A stretch of 64,000 bases of DNA from Mycobacterium gallinarum (GCF_010726765.1 NZ_AP022601.1:2604001-2668000); one strand, 5' to 3'. Shown: positions 1 through 9,153, counted from the stretch's first letter. Notes: generated by a model from the letters alone, not told the origin. Made by a program: numbers and translations.

Positions 1-48
1 GGCGGTGTCGGCGGCTGACCCGTTACCCGTGATGGTCGTTTCCTGCAT
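1..48 (-). CDS. start of an unidentified protein running off the left edge
   Basis: Only the first 16 codons are inside the window, an open frame from an ATG whose first base is 48 (MQETTITGNGSAADTA). A second ATG lies just upstream at 51. A strong purine-rich GAGGAGG lies directly upstream on the same strand (bases 52-58), which is the main support for a true start. Product cannot be recognised from so little sequence. It is divergent from the SDR at 297 and would share the 245-base region between them. Confidence 0.45.
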   Translation of the reverse strand, partial: MQETTITGNGSAADTA

Positions 49-240
49 CATCCTCCTCAGCACACAGCCCATGTGATGGAAACTTCATTCTCATCACCGG
101 CGAATCATACATTCGTATCAAGAGAACTCAAGGAAAAGACCGGAACTCTCACTGCCTGCACTTAACGGTGCGACAATCGCCGACGAAACGTCTCACCTGT
201 GCGAATCTGACCTCTACCGTGTCTTGCGGGATTGCTACAC

Positions 241-259
241 CCGAGAGTACGGTTCTCAT
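241..259. promoter_or_regulatory. putative operator, GAGA-N7-TCTC family (weaker copy)
   Basis: Inverted repeat CGAGAGT-ACG-GTTCTCAT within 52-296, the region between the divergent partial gene and the SDR at 297. The core GAGA(G)T-N3-(G)TTCTC has the same geometry as the better copies at 13501, 28151 and 63531. A single matching right half, ATTCTCAT, also occurs at 87-94 with a poor left half. It lies 38 bases before the SDR start. Apart from these half-sites I see no RNA or repeat in 52-296. Binding is inferred from recurrence only. Confidence 0.5.
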
Positions 260-296
260 AATCGGAAGGACGATTCTTAATGCATGACCGGCAGGT

Positions 297-1001
297 GTGG
301 AGTTGAAGAACGCTGTCGTGACCGGAGGTGGCTCCGGCATCGGGCAGGCAGTGGCGCACCGGTTGCGCGCGGACGGCATGAATGTGGCGATTCTGGACCT
401 CAATCCATCGGACGCTGACAACTCGTACGTCGCCGACGTCACCGACCGCGCTCAGGTCGACGCCGCCCTCGATGCCGTGCGCGCTCAGCTCGGTCCGGTG
501 ACGGTTCTGGTGAACGCCGCGGGGCTGGAGAAGTTCAAGCGATTCACCGACATCTCGTTCGAGGAGTGGCAGCGGGTCGTCGACGTGAACCTCAACGGCG
601 TCTTCCACTGCATCCAGGCGGTGTTGCCCGACATGATCGAGGCCGGCTGGGGGCGCATCGTCAACATCTCGTCGTCGAGCACGCATTCCGGCCAGCCGTT
701 CATGTCCCCGTATGTAGCGGCCAAGTCGGCGGTCAACGGACTCACCAAGTCACTGGCCCTGGAGTACGGCCCCAGCGGAATCACCGTGAACGCGGTGCCG
801 CCCGGCTTCATCGACACCCCGATGCTGCGTAAGTCCGAGGAGCGCGGCTACCTCACCGTCCAGCAGAGCATCGACTCGACGCCGGTGCGGCGCATCGGGA
901 AGCCCGAGGACATCGCGGCCGCCTGCGCGTTTTTGGCCTCAGAGGAGGCCGGCTACATCACGGGTCAGATCCTGGGCGTCAACGGCGGCCGGAACACGTA
1001 A
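297..1001 (+). CDS. SDR family NAD(P)-dependent oxidoreductase
   Basis: A 234-residue classical short-chain dehydrogenase/reductase. Seen: the TGGGSGIG nucleotide-binding loop at residues 9-16, an NAAG motif near 73, a serine-rich catalytic strand near 125-129 and the YxxxK pair Y139/K143; the length is normal for the family. The C-terminal ITGQILGVNGG is typical of Rossmann SDRs. Start chosen at GTG 297, the first start in a frame that keeps the beta-alpha-beta loop at the N-terminus. The next SDR follows after 32 bases, so the two are probably co-transcribed, with the ferredoxin and P450 behind. Probable role: oxidation of a hydroxyl made by the downstream P450 (inference). Substrate unknown. 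Confidence 0.9.
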   Translation: MELKNAVVTGGGSGIGQAVAHRLRADGMNVAILDLNPSDADNSYVADVTDRAQVDAALDAVRAQLGPVTVLVNAAGLEKFKRFTDISFEEWQRVVDVNLNGVFHCIQAVLPDMIEAGWGRIVNISSSSTHSGQPFMSPYVAAKSAVNGLTKSLALEYGPSGITVNAVPPGFIDTPMLRKSEERGYLTVQQSIDSTPVRRIGKPEDIAAACAFLASEEAGYITGQILGVNGGRNT

Positions 1002-1033
1002 CCAAACACCAGCCAGATCGAAAGGACATCTCA

Positions 1034-1894
1034 GTGGGACGAGTACAGGGAAAGGTCGCCTTCGTCACGGGCGCGGGTCGCGGACAGGGTCGCAGTCACG
1101 CCATCCGGTTAGCCGAAGAGGGCGCCGACATCATCGCCGTCGACCGATGTGAAGATTTCGCGACAGTTGGCTACCCGATGGCCACACCGGAGGACCTGGA
1201 GGAGACGGCGCAGTTCGTCGAGAAGACGGGACAGCGTGTCGTCACCGCGCAGGTCGATGTGAGTGACGCCGCGCAGCTGAAGCACGCGCTCGAGGCAGGT
1301 GTTTCTGAGCTCGGCGGGCTCGACATCGTCGTCACGTCGGCCGGAATCGCGGGCATGAAGGGCTCGGGTGACATGGCGGCCTGGGTAGACGTCATGAATA
1401 CCAACCTGATTGGCACCATGAACGCCATCCACGTGGCACTCCCACACCTCCGCGAAGGTGCGTCGATCATCGCCACCGGGTCCACCGCGGCCCTGATGGA
1501 CGTCAGTAAGAACGACAACCCGGGCACCGATCCCGGTGGCGCCGCGTATCTCCATTCGAAGCGCCTGTTGTCGCAGTATGTCCACAACCTCGCTGCCGAA
1601 CTCGCGCCACGAGGCATCCGCGCGAACGTGATTCACCCGACGAACTGCAACACTCCGATGTTGCAGAGCGAGCCGATGTACAAGTCGTTCCGTCCCGACC
1701 TGGAGCACCCGACGAAGGCGGACGCCGAACCCGTGTTCTACGTCCAGCAGGCGATGAAGGTGCCTTGGATCGAACCCGAGGACATCAGCAACATGGTGCT
1801 TTTCCTGGCATCGGACGAGGCCCGGTACATCACCGGCACCCAGCAGCGCGTCGATGCCGGCGGATACCTGAAGTGGTACGACTACCACATTTAA
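1034..1894 (+). CDS. mycofactocin-coupled SDR family oxidoreductase
   Basis: 286 residues with the signature that separates mycofactocin-dependent SDRs from ordinary ones: GAGRGQGRSHAIRLAEEGAD at 13-32 followed by an extended segment with CEDFATVGYPMATPEDLEET. Catalytic S150, Y172 and K176 are visible. In this family the nicotinamide cofactor is held by the protein and electrons are passed to the peptide-derived redox cofactor mycofactocin (established for the family). GTG start with GAAAGGA about ten bases upstream. A paralogue lies at 54819. The mycofactocin biosynthesis genes are not in the window. Together with the ferredoxin and P450 just downstream it suggests alcohol oxidation after P450 hydroxylation. 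Confidence 0.92.
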   Translation: MGRVQGKVAFVTGAGRGQGRSHAIRLAEEGADIIAVDRCEDFATVGYPMATPEDLEETAQFVEKTGQRVVTAQVDVSDAAQLKHALEAGVSELGGLDIVVTSAGIAGMKGSGDMAAWVDVMNTNLIGTMNAIHVALPHLREGASIIATGSTAALMDVSKNDNPGTDPGGAAYLHSKRLLSQYVHNLAAELAPRGIRANVIHPTNCNTPMLQSEPMYKSFRPDLEHPTKADAEPVFYVQQAMKVPWIEPEDISNMVLFLASDEARYITGTQQRVDAGGYLKWYDYHI

Positions 1895-1923
1895 GAGCGG
1901 GCACTATCTGAGAAGGGGACACG

Positions 1924-2118
1924 GTGAAGGTTTTCGTCGACTCGGGACGCTGCCAGGGCCACACGCTGTGCTCGATGATCGCGCCAGATTCCTTCGAGCT
2001 CAGCGATATTGACGGCACTGCCTCGCCGGTGCACGAAGTGGTGCCGCCCGACCAGGAGGACGCGGTACGCGAAGCCGTGCAGTCGTGCCCCGAGCAGGCC
2101 ATCTCGATAGAAGAGTGA
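1924..2118 (+). CDS. 3Fe-4S type ferredoxin
   Basis: 64-residue acidic ferredoxin with C10, C16 and C55-P56, and histidine (H13) where a four-iron ferredoxin has its second cysteine. The CxxHxxC...CP pattern is that of mycobacterial 3Fe-4S ferredoxins that donate electrons to cytochromes P450. GTG start. It sits 28 bases before the P450 at 2147 and is its most likely partner. Three other ferredoxins of this class in the window carry F, N or H at the same position. Confidence 0.93.
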   Translation: MKVFVDSGRCQGHTLCSMIAPDSFELSDIDGTASPVHEVVPPDQEDAVREAVQSCPEQAISIEE

Positions 2119-2146
2119 GATCACTTCAACGGCAGGGAGACAAGCC

Positions 2147-3514
2147 TTGACTGTCGACGACATCCGCGCCGCCGACAACGAGCGGAAGAAGAATCGGTAT
2201 CACTTCGACCGGCACACCCCGGAGTATCGGGTGCAGTTCGAGAAGATCACCGAAGAGATGCAGTCCAAATGCCCGATGGCCTGGACTGATGTCTACGACG
2301 GACATTGGGTTGCCGCCGACAGCAAGCACGTGTTCGAGTTGGCTCGCTGTCCGGTGGTGTCCAACGATCACGACATCAACGGAGAGCGAAAGGGCTATCA
2401 GGGAATAACGATCCCAAAGGCGCAACGAGCCACGGTCGTGCGGGGCGGCATCCTGGAGATGGACGAACCCGAGCACAGCATCTACCGCGGCACGTTGAAC
2501 CCCTACCTCTCCCCTGCCGCGGTCCGGCGATGGCAACCGTTCGTCGACGAGATCACCCGGGCGGCCCTCGACGAAAAGATCGAGTCGGGCCGCATCGACT
2601 TCGTCGACGACCTGGCCAACATCGTGCCCGCGGTGCTGACGCTGGCGATGATGGGCATCGAACTGAAGAAGTGGCCGGTCTACAGCGAGCCCGCGCACCT
2701 CTCGGTATCCACCCCGGAGCATTCGCCCGACGCCGCCCGCGTCGCCGAGATGAACCGCCAGATGGGTATCGACATGATCACCACCATGATGGAGGTCCGC
2801 GAGCACCCGCGGCCCGGGTTGATCAACGCACTGCTGCAACTGCGTATCGACGGTGAACCGGCCCCTGACCTGGAGATCCTCGGCAATCTCGGGTTGATCA
2901 TCGGCGGCGGCTTCGACACCACCACCGCGCTCACCGCGCACTCGCTGGAGTGGCTGTCGGAGAACCCGGACCAGCGCGAGCTGCTCAGCCGCGAACGCGA
3001 GACCTTGCTGAACCCGGCCACCGAGGAGTTCCTACGCTTTTACACGCCGGCACCGGGCGACGGACGCACCTTCGCCGACGATGTCGAGGTCGAGGGCACG
3101 AAATTCAAAGAAGGCGAGCGACTGTGGATTTCGTGGGCCATGGCCAACCGCGACCCGTCGGTCTTCGAAAAGCCCAACGAGCTCATCATGGACCGGAAGG
3201 GCAACCGTCACTTCAGCTTCGGGATCGGTGTTCACCGTTGCGTGGGCTCCAACGTCGCCCGCACGGTCTTCAAGTCGATGCTGACCGCGGTGCTGGACCG
3301 CATGCCCGACTACGTCTGTGACCCCGAGGGCACCGAACACTACGAGACCATCGGTGTCATCCAGGGCATGAAGCATCTGCCGGCGACGTTCACGCCGGGC
3401 AAGCCACTGGGTCCGGGACTGGACGAGACGCTGGAGAAACTTCAGCGGATCTGCGATGAACAGCATCCGGCCCGACCCATCACCGAACACAAGGACGCTG
3501 TCGTCATCGACTGA
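2147..3514 (+). CDS. cytochrome P450
   Basis: 455 residues, somewhat long for a bacterial P450. Seen: I-helix GGGFDTTTA near residues 252-260 (acid-threonine pair, here D-T), and the heme loop FGIGVHRCVG with the thiolate ligand C365. TTG start with GGCAGGGAGA just upstream. No signal or membrane segment, so a soluble monooxygenase fed by the adjacent ferredoxin. The run SDR, mycofactocin SDR, ferredoxin, P450 suggests one oxidation module. CYP family number cannot be assigned by eye and the substrate is unknown; it is clearly different from the two 400-residue P450s at 23.7-26.3 kb. Confidence 0.93.
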   Translation: MTVDDIRAADNERKKNRYHFDRHTPEYRVQFEKITEEMQSKCPMAWTDVYDGHWVAADSKHVFELARCPVVSNDHDINGERKGYQGITIPKAQRATVVRGGILEMDEPEHSIYRGTLNPYLSPAAVRRWQPFVDEITRAALDEKIESGRIDFVDDLANIVPAVLTLAMMGIELKKWPVYSEPAHLSVSTPEHSPDAARVAEMNRQMGIDMITTMMEVREHPRPGLINALLQLRIDGEPAPDLEILGNLGLIIGGGFDTTTALTAHSLEWLSENPDQRELLSRERETLLNPATEEFLRFYTPAPGDGRTFADDVEVEGTKFKEGERLWISWAMANRDPSVFEKPNELIMDRKGNRHFSFGIGVHRCVGSNVARTVFKSMLTAVLDRMPDYVCDPEGTEHYETIGVIQGMKHLPATFTPGKPLGPGLDETLEKLQRICDEQHPARPITEHKDAVVID

Positions 3515-3578
3515 TCGGAACCGAGATTTGCTACGAGATGGTTTGATAGGCACCGGCGAACGGAATTGGGAGGACGCG

Positions 3579-4022
3579 ATGAAATCCGTCAAGGTCCTGG
3601 CCGCGGTGGCCGCCGCCGTCCTCATGACGCTGGCAACGGTGGTCGCGCCACCAGCGAACGCCTTCTGGAATTACGGCAACTACGATCTCCAGACCAACAG
3701 GTACGAGCGGGCGTCGTGGTTCTGGTTCGTCGCGCGATGCGGCGCCGGAGAACCGGATTGCAGGTACATCAGCGCGGCGCCCCGGCTGAAGTTCTACAAC
3801 TACTATCAGGGAAACGCCTACCTGGCCAACGGCCAGTGGACGCTCAAGGTCGACGTGTCCGACGGTCTGCAGTGCCTTCCCGGTTACGCCATGCCCACCC
3901 ACGAAACCTATGTGTGGGACGACACCTCGTTGACCGGCACCATCACCTCGAACTACGACGTCGGCTGCTTCAACGGCCCGCCCGGACAGCAGTTCTGGAC
4001 GTTCAGACTCCAACGCCTATAG
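3579..4022 (+). CDS. small secreted protein of unknown function
   Basis: 147 residues starting with a clear signal peptide: charged MKSVK, a hydrophobic alanine/valine/leucine core and a cut site after PPANA near residue 28. The mature part is rich in Trp and Tyr, with four cysteines (in ARCG, PDCR, LQCL, VGCF) that could form two disulfides. Start ATG 3579 is preferred over longer options because TTGGGAGGA lies directly upstream and the signal peptide begins there. It resembles the many small exported proteins of mycobacteria; I do not recognise a functional family. It follows the P450 by 64 bases and ends at a strong hairpin. Confidence 0.8.
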   Translation: MKSVKVLAAVAAAVLMTLATVVAPPANAFWNYGNYDLQTNRYERASWFWFVARCGAGEPDCRYISAAPRLKFYNYYQGNAYLANGQWTLKVDVSDGLQCLPGYAMPTHETYVWDDTSLTGTITSNYDVGCFNGPPGQQFWTFRLQRL

Positions 4023-4024
4023 GC

Positions 4025-4073
4025 GATTTCGGTGCGCGGACGACCGCTCAGCGACCGTATGCGCACCGAAATC
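4025..4073. terminator. bidirectional hairpin terminator between convergent genes
   Basis: A perfect 13-base inverted repeat: GATTTCGGTGCGC at 4025-4037 and its complement at 4061-4073, loop of 23 bases. It lies exactly between the convergent ends of the secreted-protein gene and the nine-gene minus-strand run, overlapping the stop codon of the latter. No U-tract, as is common in mycobacteria. Confidence 0.75.
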
Positions 4074-5280
4074 ACAAGACGTAACGTTGCCGAATTCCGT
4101 TGAACCGCGCCCACATCTGCGCGACGCGCTCCTCGGGAGTGACGGTCACGGTCGCGGGTGGCAGCGCATCGGCGAGCTGCGCGCGCTTGACCACCCGGGT
4201 GTACAACTCGGCCGGCTCACCCTCCAGCATGTGCCGGTAGGTGATGTTGCCCCGCTCGAAGCCCTGCGTGTCGATCCAGTTGTGATAGCCCGGATCATCG
4301 TGCGCCAGCACCAGCCGCACCTTGCCGTCGCTGTCCACCGCGGTGCGGCTCGGCGTGTAGCTCACCGGCCGGTAGAGGTAGTCCATGCTGTTGAAGAAGA
4401 CACCCATATTGGTGAACATCCACAGGCCCTCATGCGCGTCGAACTCGATGATGAGCGCCTCGTCGGCGGCCAGCACCCAATGCATATTGGTCGCGGCGCG
4501 ACCGCGTTTCGCATCGGCGTCGGTCGCGCCGGCGGCCGGAAAACGGTTGGGATTCGCGGCGTCCACCCCGCCGTAGCGGAACGGGAACTCCGGCCAATCG
4601 TCCATCAGGCCGGTGACGAAGTCACCCGCCCAGCCCATCGCGTCGATCATCGACACGGGAGTCGGCGCAGGCTTGGGAGTATCCATGCCGACACGTTCTA
4701 TTTGTAGGCGAGCAGGCCGCTCGTCCCAGGAGTCGAAACCCTGGCGGATGAACAACTTGCGCGACCCCGCCGTGGTGGGTACCCAGTTCGTCCCGCGTTG
4801 CTGGCCGCCGACCCAGACCTCGAAGCTGCCGTCGTCGGCGGACGTGAGCTCGTGGCCGAACAGATTGGCCTCCGGGACGTCGCCGAATGGTTCGTGGAGT
4901 ACGCCAGGACCGTCGGATCGCGGTCCCTGCACGGTGATGTTGAGAAATCGTGCGGTGCCGCGGTTTCCGACGACGCGATACGTCGATTCGCCGTCGATCC
5001 ACGCCTGCTGATAGAGGAAGTCGGCGCAGTCGCCGCCGAGCTTGCGCGTGGGATTGCAGAACGTATGAATCGCCGGATAGCGGGTGTCCCTGGTCTCCAG
5101 CCCCAGATCGAAGGCCTGACCGAGGTTCTGCGTCAAGAACCTGAAGCCGTCGGCCCGCTGCAGACCCGAGGTGGGGTTCAGATCCTTGAAGACCCGTTCG
5201 CCGGCCACCTTGAGACGGTCGCAGAAGTCGATCCACGCGGCGTGCAGCGCAGCGTCATCAGAACCGTCTCCAAGCGCCAC
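4072..5280 (-). CDS. DUF1214 domain-containing protein
   Basis: 402 residues. The C-terminal half has features I associate with DUF1214: WMFTNMGVFFNSMDY, then a region ending DDPGYHNWIDTQGFERG followed by a YRHML segment. The N-terminal part has FCDRLKVAGERV and a Trp/Asp-rich stretch. No signal peptide or obvious membrane helix. GTG start with AGGGGA upstream. It is the last gene of the minus-strand run that begins at 13458, nine bases after the isomerase. Biochemical function of DUF1214 is not settled, so only a catabolic association is inferred. Confidence 0.8.
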   Translation of the reverse strand: MALGDGSDDAALHAAWIDFCDRLKVAGERVFKDLNPTSGLQRADGFRFLTQNLGQAFDLGLETRDTRYPAIHTFCNPTRKLGGDCADFLYQQAWIDGESTYRVVGNRGTARFLNITVQGPRSDGPGVLHEPFGDVPEANLFGHELTSADDGSFEVWVGGQQRGTNWVPTTAGSRKLFIRQGFDSWDERPARLQIERVGMDTPKPAPTPVSMIDAMGWAGDFVTGLMDDWPEFPFRYGGVDAANPNRFPAAGATDADAKRGRAATNMHWVLAADEALIIEFDAHEGLWMFTNMGVFFNSMDYLYRPVSYTPSRTAVDSDGKVRLVLAHDDPGYHNWIDTQGFERGNITYRHMLEGEPAELYTRVVKRAQLADALPPATVTVTPEERVAQMWARFNGIRQRYVL

Positions 5281-5289
5281 AGTTATCCC

Positions 5290-6060
5290 CTACACACCAA
5301 GTCGTTTCAGCATCGTCGATACCATCTCGCAGCCGCGACGCACCGCCTCGAAACGGCCCTCGGCCTCGATACGAGGGCCGATCAACTCCAGATCGAAGCC
5401 ATGGCTGTAGCCGCCGGCGAGTACCTGCCGGAGGAACGGCTCGATCGGGATCGTCCCGTCCCCCGGGACGGCGCGGGCCGGGAGTGCCCGGTCACCGAGG
5501 ACGTAGTCGCTGAGTTGAATTTGCAGCGTCCGCGGCAGCGCGCGTTCGACGAGACCGCCCAGGTCGGCCTCGGCCCAGCAATGAAACAAGTCGATACAGA
5601 CACCGACGCCCGCCATCTCGGCCAGTGTGATCGTGTCGCGCAGGGTGTGCGCGATGTGGATGTCCGCATAGAGAGCGGATGCGTTTTCGATGGCAAGTGC
5701 GACGCCGGCGTGCTCTGCTTCACGTAGGCATGGAGCGACCGCCGCGCAGAAGCGTTCGGCGGCCTGGCCCCAGTCCAATTCACCTCGACCGCCCGTCAGC
5801 ATGTACACCACGCGAGTTCCGAGAGCGGCGGCGTTCTCGATGACGCGGGACAGCCGGTCGCCGGACTCGAACAGGTGGTACACGGTGTCGACCGAGTAGC
5901 CGTGTTGCTCGATGAGCGGCACCAGCCCGGGTTCACCCAGCTGGGAATCGATCAGGCTCAGCCGGGTGAGTCCAAGTGCGGACCACATCGAATGTTGCTC
6001 GGCGAACGGCGTGCCGAGAAACGTCACACTGTGCACCGATAGCCGACTATGCACCCTCAC
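5290..6060 (-). CDS. sugar phosphate isomerase/epimerase-like TIM-barrel protein
   Basis: 256 residues of the xylose-isomerase-like / AP-endonuclease-2 fold. Metal-binding strand ends are recognisable: LAIENASALYADIH (Glu), VGVCIDLFHCW (Asp and His) and RAVPGDGTIP late in the barrel. GTG start at 6060 overlaps the stop of the sulfotransferase by four bases, so translation is probably coupled. In catabolic operons this fold serves as isomerase, epimerase or dehydratase; which one cannot be told here. Confidence 0.82.
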   Translation of the reverse strand: MRVHSRLSVHSVTFLGTPFAEQHSMWSALGLTRLSLIDSQLGEPGLVPLIEQHGYSVDTVYHLFESGDRLSRVIENAAALGTRVVYMLTGGRGELDWGQAAERFCAAVAPCLREAEHAGVALAIENASALYADIHIAHTLRDTITLAEMAGVGVCIDLFHCWAEADLGGLVERALPRTLQIQLSDYVLGDRALPARAVPGDGTIPIEPFLRQVLAGGYSHGFDLELIGPRIEAEGRFEAVRRGCEMVSTMLKRLGV

Positions 6061-7247
6061 CTCCGCTGTTCGATTGCGACACCGAATCGATCACGGAACG
6101 GCTGGAATTCTTCGTGCAACGCCTCGAGATCCTCACCGATGTCGGTGAGGAGTTCGGTCGAATAGCGGAACTTCCCGTGCCGGTCGCCCGGGTTGTTCTC
6201 CAGATAGGCGCGCATGGCCGTTCGGGCATCGGCGCTCAGGGTCCGGCCGCGGAATTCGTAGTAGCGGGCGACGGTGCCGACGGGGTCGGCAAGGAAATCC
6301 GTGTAGCGCACGTGCAGGATCCGGGGATCGTCGGTGAGCGGGTTGGTCATGGTGTTGGCGATGCTTGCCCGCGTCAACTCGAGATGCGTCTTCGCCGCCT
6401 GCTGTAGGTCGATCGGGCCGACGATGCCTTCGAGGATGTCGGCCATCATCATCGTGCGCGACGCGGCGACCTGCACGGGGTCTCGGTGCAGCCACAGCAG
6501 GGTCGCGTCCGGATAGCAGTTGAAGAACTCCCGCAGACGAAAGCCGTGGAATCCCTTCAGAACCCACTGCTTGCGCGGACGTCCGTACTGGAACTGTTGC
6601 AGCATCGCCTTGTGGATGCGGTACTGTGCGGCGTCATCGGTGGGCAGACCCCCGACCACCGTCTGCATCGGAACCCGCCACCACGCGGTCGGTGTCATCA
6701 CGCGGAAGTCGAAGGCCCAGGTGCGTTCGTCCTCCGGCAGCCCCGCGCCGAGCATGTCGTTGTAGGGATGGCTGTGCAGCCATTTCGGCATCTGTGCGTT
6801 GATCTCGCGCCAGTCTGCGTCGGCGCGCTCCCGGCGAGGGTCGTCATCGCCGGCCATTCCGGGTGGCGGGGACGGATACATCACCTCCCAGAACCGGAGC
6901 GCCCGCGCATCGGGATCCACCGACATCAGGGCGTGCATCAGGGTGGTGCCCGAGCGCGGTTCGCCGGTCACGAACATCGGCCGCTCGATCACTTCGTCGG
7001 CGACCGGATACCGGTGTCGGTCCTCGAAGAACTCCAGTCGCGAGGTGAGCAGCCAGTGGCATACGTCCTCAGCCCGCGCCCTACCGTCGGCGTCCAAGCC
7101 GATGCCGTTGAGAAGGTCGACGGCCGTGGCGAATCGCTGCGGCAGCGTGGCGTCGCCGTAGTCCGTCAGACCGGTGCCGGCCTGCGCCCGGTTCAGCATC
7201 TTCTGCGCGTTCAGGGCACCGTTCACCGCGTCGAGCGCGCCACTCAC
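6057..7247 (-). CDS. PAPS-dependent sulfotransferase family protein
   Basis: 396 residues. Seen: the 5'-phosphosulfate-binding loop VTGEPRSGTTLMHAL near residues 93-107 and the later WLHRDPVQVAASR segment that matches the 3'-phosphate site of sulfotransferases. Family reaction: transfer of sulfate from PAPS to a hydroxyl or amine. Start set at GTG 7247, which overlaps the stop of the upstream LLM gene (GTGA); a longer in-frame extension to 7772 is only antisense to that gene. A sulfotransferase inside a beta-oxidation run is unusual: it could tag or detoxify a hydroxylated intermediate, or act on a related lipid. Confidence 0.88.
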   Translation of the reverse strand: MSGALDAVNGALNAQKMLNRAQAGTGLTDYGDATLPQRFATAVDLLNGIGLDADGRARAEDVCHWLLTSRLEFFEDRHRYPVADEVIERPMFVTGEPRSGTTLMHALMSVDPDARALRFWEVMYPSPPPGMAGDDDPRRERADADWREINAQMPKWLHSHPYNDMLGAGLPEDERTWAFDFRVMTPTAWWRVPMQTVVGGLPTDDAAQYRIHKAMLQQFQYGRPRKQWVLKGFHGFRLREFFNCYPDATLLWLHRDPVQVAASRTMMMADILEGIVGPIDLQQAAKTHLELTRASIANTMTNPLTDDPRILHVRYTDFLADPVGTVARYYEFRGRTLSADARTAMRAYLENNPGDRHGKFRYSTELLTDIGEDLEALHEEFQPFRDRFGVAIEQRR

Positions 7248-8371
7248 TGGACGTCTCCGCACAGGCGCATCAGTTCGTCCTCGACGTCGCGCACGTTCTC
7301 CGCGGACGCGGCGGAGTACGAGAGTCCGGCCATACCGCCATAATCCAGGATCTTGGGCACGCGAAGGCCCGCGTCGACATAGTTTTTGATCTCCTGCGCC
7401 ACTTGCTTCGGCGTGCCGTGTGGGACAACGGCGAGAATCGATTCGGGCTCGACCCGGTCGAGAAACTCGACCACGCGCTCGCGGGTCAGTGTCGCCGGGT
7501 CGATGTCCTGGTAGCCACGCCAGTGCTCCCCCATCGGATGTTCGAAGCCGAGGCTGCGCAGGAGTTCGGCGGATACCTGCAGAAGGAACGCCTTGACGAG
7601 CGGCGCGTCGAGAATCTCGGCGAGGGCGGCGGCGTCGCGACCGATCAGGCAGACCTGGATGTAGCACGGCGTGATGGCCATCGGATCGCGGCCGGCCCGC
7701 TCCGCCGAAGCCCTTACGGTGGCGAGCTTTTGGGCGTAGTCGTCGGGATCCCAGGCGCCGGTGGGCCACCACCCGTCGGCGTAGCGGCCGACGATCTCCA
7801 GGGTTCGCGGCCCGCTTGCTCCGATCCAGATCGGCGGGGTGGCACCCTGATACGGCTCGGTGTCGAGCCGGGCATGGCGTAGGTGGTAGAACTGCCCGTC
7901 GAAATCGACCGGGCCGTCGCTGTCCCAGAGCAGCCGAATGACGTGCAGCGCCTCTTCGAATCGGCTGACCGGTTTGGTGAAGTCGAATCCGTAGGGCACG
8001 GTGTTCTCGGTCTCGCCGCTGCCCAGGCCGAGCACGAAACGGCCCTCGGCGAGATGGTCGATGGTGAGCGCGCTCTGTGCGAGCAGCGCCGGATGACGGC
8101 GCACGGTATCGATCACGCTGGTGACCAGCGGTACGTTCTCGGTCAGCACTGCCGCCGCCGCGGCCACCGCCATGGCGTCGAGGTGGCGGTGCGGCGACGG
8201 AGAAACCGTTGCCAGGTCGGTGAATTCAGGAGTCCAGATCGAGTCGGGCCAGAAGCTGACCATGTGATCGGGCAGCCAGATCGAGTGGTAACGGCCGCTG
8301 TCGAGCTGCGTCAGTACCGAGAGGTCCAGCGGAAGTGTGGTCCGCAGGTACGCAGCGGGCTGGACCTTCAC
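7244..8371 (-). CDS. LLM class F420-dependent oxidoreductase
   Basis: 375 residues of the luciferase-like monooxygenase fold. Family marks: WLPDHMVSFWPDS near the N-terminus, then DHLAEGRFVLGLGSGE and FEEALHVIRLLW, and PIWIGASGPRTLEI further on, as in mycobacterial F420-dependent enzymes. Likely a hydride transfer to or from coenzyme F420 rather than a true luciferase. Overlaps its neighbours by four bases on both sides (SDR upstream, sulfotransferase downstream). A second LLM enzyme of different length lies at 44170. Confidence 0.9.
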   Translation of the reverse strand: MKVQPAAYLRTTLPLDLSVLTQLDSGRYHSIWLPDHMVSFWPDSIWTPEFTDLATVSPSPHRHLDAMAVAAAAAVLTENVPLVTSVIDTVRRHPALLAQSALTIDHLAEGRFVLGLGSGETENTVPYGFDFTKPVSRFEEALHVIRLLWDSDGPVDFDGQFYHLRHARLDTEPYQGATPPIWIGASGPRTLEIVGRYADGWWPTGAWDPDDYAQKLATVRASAERAGRDPMAITPCYIQVCLIGRDAAALAEILDAPLVKAFLLQVSAELLRSLGFEHPMGEHWRGYQDIDPATLTRERVVEFLDRVEPESILAVVPHGTPKQVAQEIKNYVDAGLRVPKILDYGGMAGLSYSAASAENVRDVEDELMRLCGDVQ

Positions 8372-9144
8372 AGCCAGCCGACCTCACGCAGGAACGGTTG
8401 CGTGTGAGCGATACGGCCGGTCAGCGTTTTCGGATCGCCCGTGCACAACACGAACGCCGTCTGCGTGATGAGCTCGATGTCTTCGGTGTCGGTCTTGGCG
8501 AGGTCGAGTGCACCCGCACCTTCGGTGGCGACGGGGTTGGACGGTGCTGCGGCGTTCACGGCGATGCCGTCGTCGTACAGCTCGGCCGCAAGGCTTTTCG
8601 TCAACCGGTTGAGCGCGGCCTTCGCTGTGCCGTAGATGCCGAAACCCGCCTCGCGATCGAACGCGGAGAACGGCGGTCCGTCAGGCAGATCGCCGCCGAC
8701 GGAGGTCACGTTCAGGACCCACCCCCGCTTACGCTCGCGCATTGCGGGGATCGCCATTTGGGTGAGGTGCAGCGGGGCCAGCACGTGCATCTCCATCATC
8801 AGACGGACGCGACGGTCGGGGAATTCGTCTAGTGGCCGCAGGAATGTGACGGCCGCGTTGTTGACGAGAATGTCGGGTGCGCCGACCTTCTCCACGACTT
8901 CGCTGAACATCCGTTCGCGGTCTTCGGGTTTGGCGAGGTCGGCGGCGACGGTGATCGCCGATCCGCCCGATTGTTCGATTTCCGCCAGCGTCTGGCTGAG
9001 GGAACCTTGATATTTCGGGTCGGGTTCGGCGGTGCGCGCGGTGAGGGCGACGGTGACCCCCTCTGCCGCCAGACGCTTCGCGATGGCCTTGCCCAACCCG
9101 CGGCTGGTGCCGGTGACCAGGGCCACCTTGCCGTCACACGTCAT
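8368..9144 (-). CDS. SDR family oxidoreductase
   Basis: 258 residues, classical SDR: TGTSRGLGKAIA at the N-terminus, NNAAVTF, a serine in NVTSVGG and the catalytic YGTAK. The stretch QTAFVLCTGDPKTLTGRIAHT is typical of mycobacterial SDRs that lie among beta-oxidation genes. ATG start, nine bases after the acyl-CoA dehydrogenase. Probably a 3-hydroxyacyl-CoA or alcohol dehydrogenase of the same pathway (inference). Confidence 0.9.
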   Translation of the reverse strand: MTCDGKVALVTGTSRGLGKAIAKRLAAEGVTVALTARTAEPDPKYQGSLSQTLAEIEQSGGSAITVAADLAKPEDRERMFSEVVEKVGAPDILVNNAAVTFLRPLDEFPDRRVRLMMEMHVLAPLHLTQMAIPAMRERKRGWVLNVTSVGGDLPDGPPFSAFDREAGFGIYGTAKAALNRLTKSLAAELYDDGIAVNAAAPSNPVATEGAGALDLAKTDTEDIELITQTAFVLCTGDPKTLTGRIAHTQPFLREVGWL

Positions 9145-9153
9145 CGTGCCCTC

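Noticed and set aside
7248..7772. 175-residue N-terminal extension of the sulfotransferase
   Set aside because: The extension is Arg-rich antisense-frame sequence inside the LLM gene; GTG 7247 in a GTGA overlap gives the normal start.
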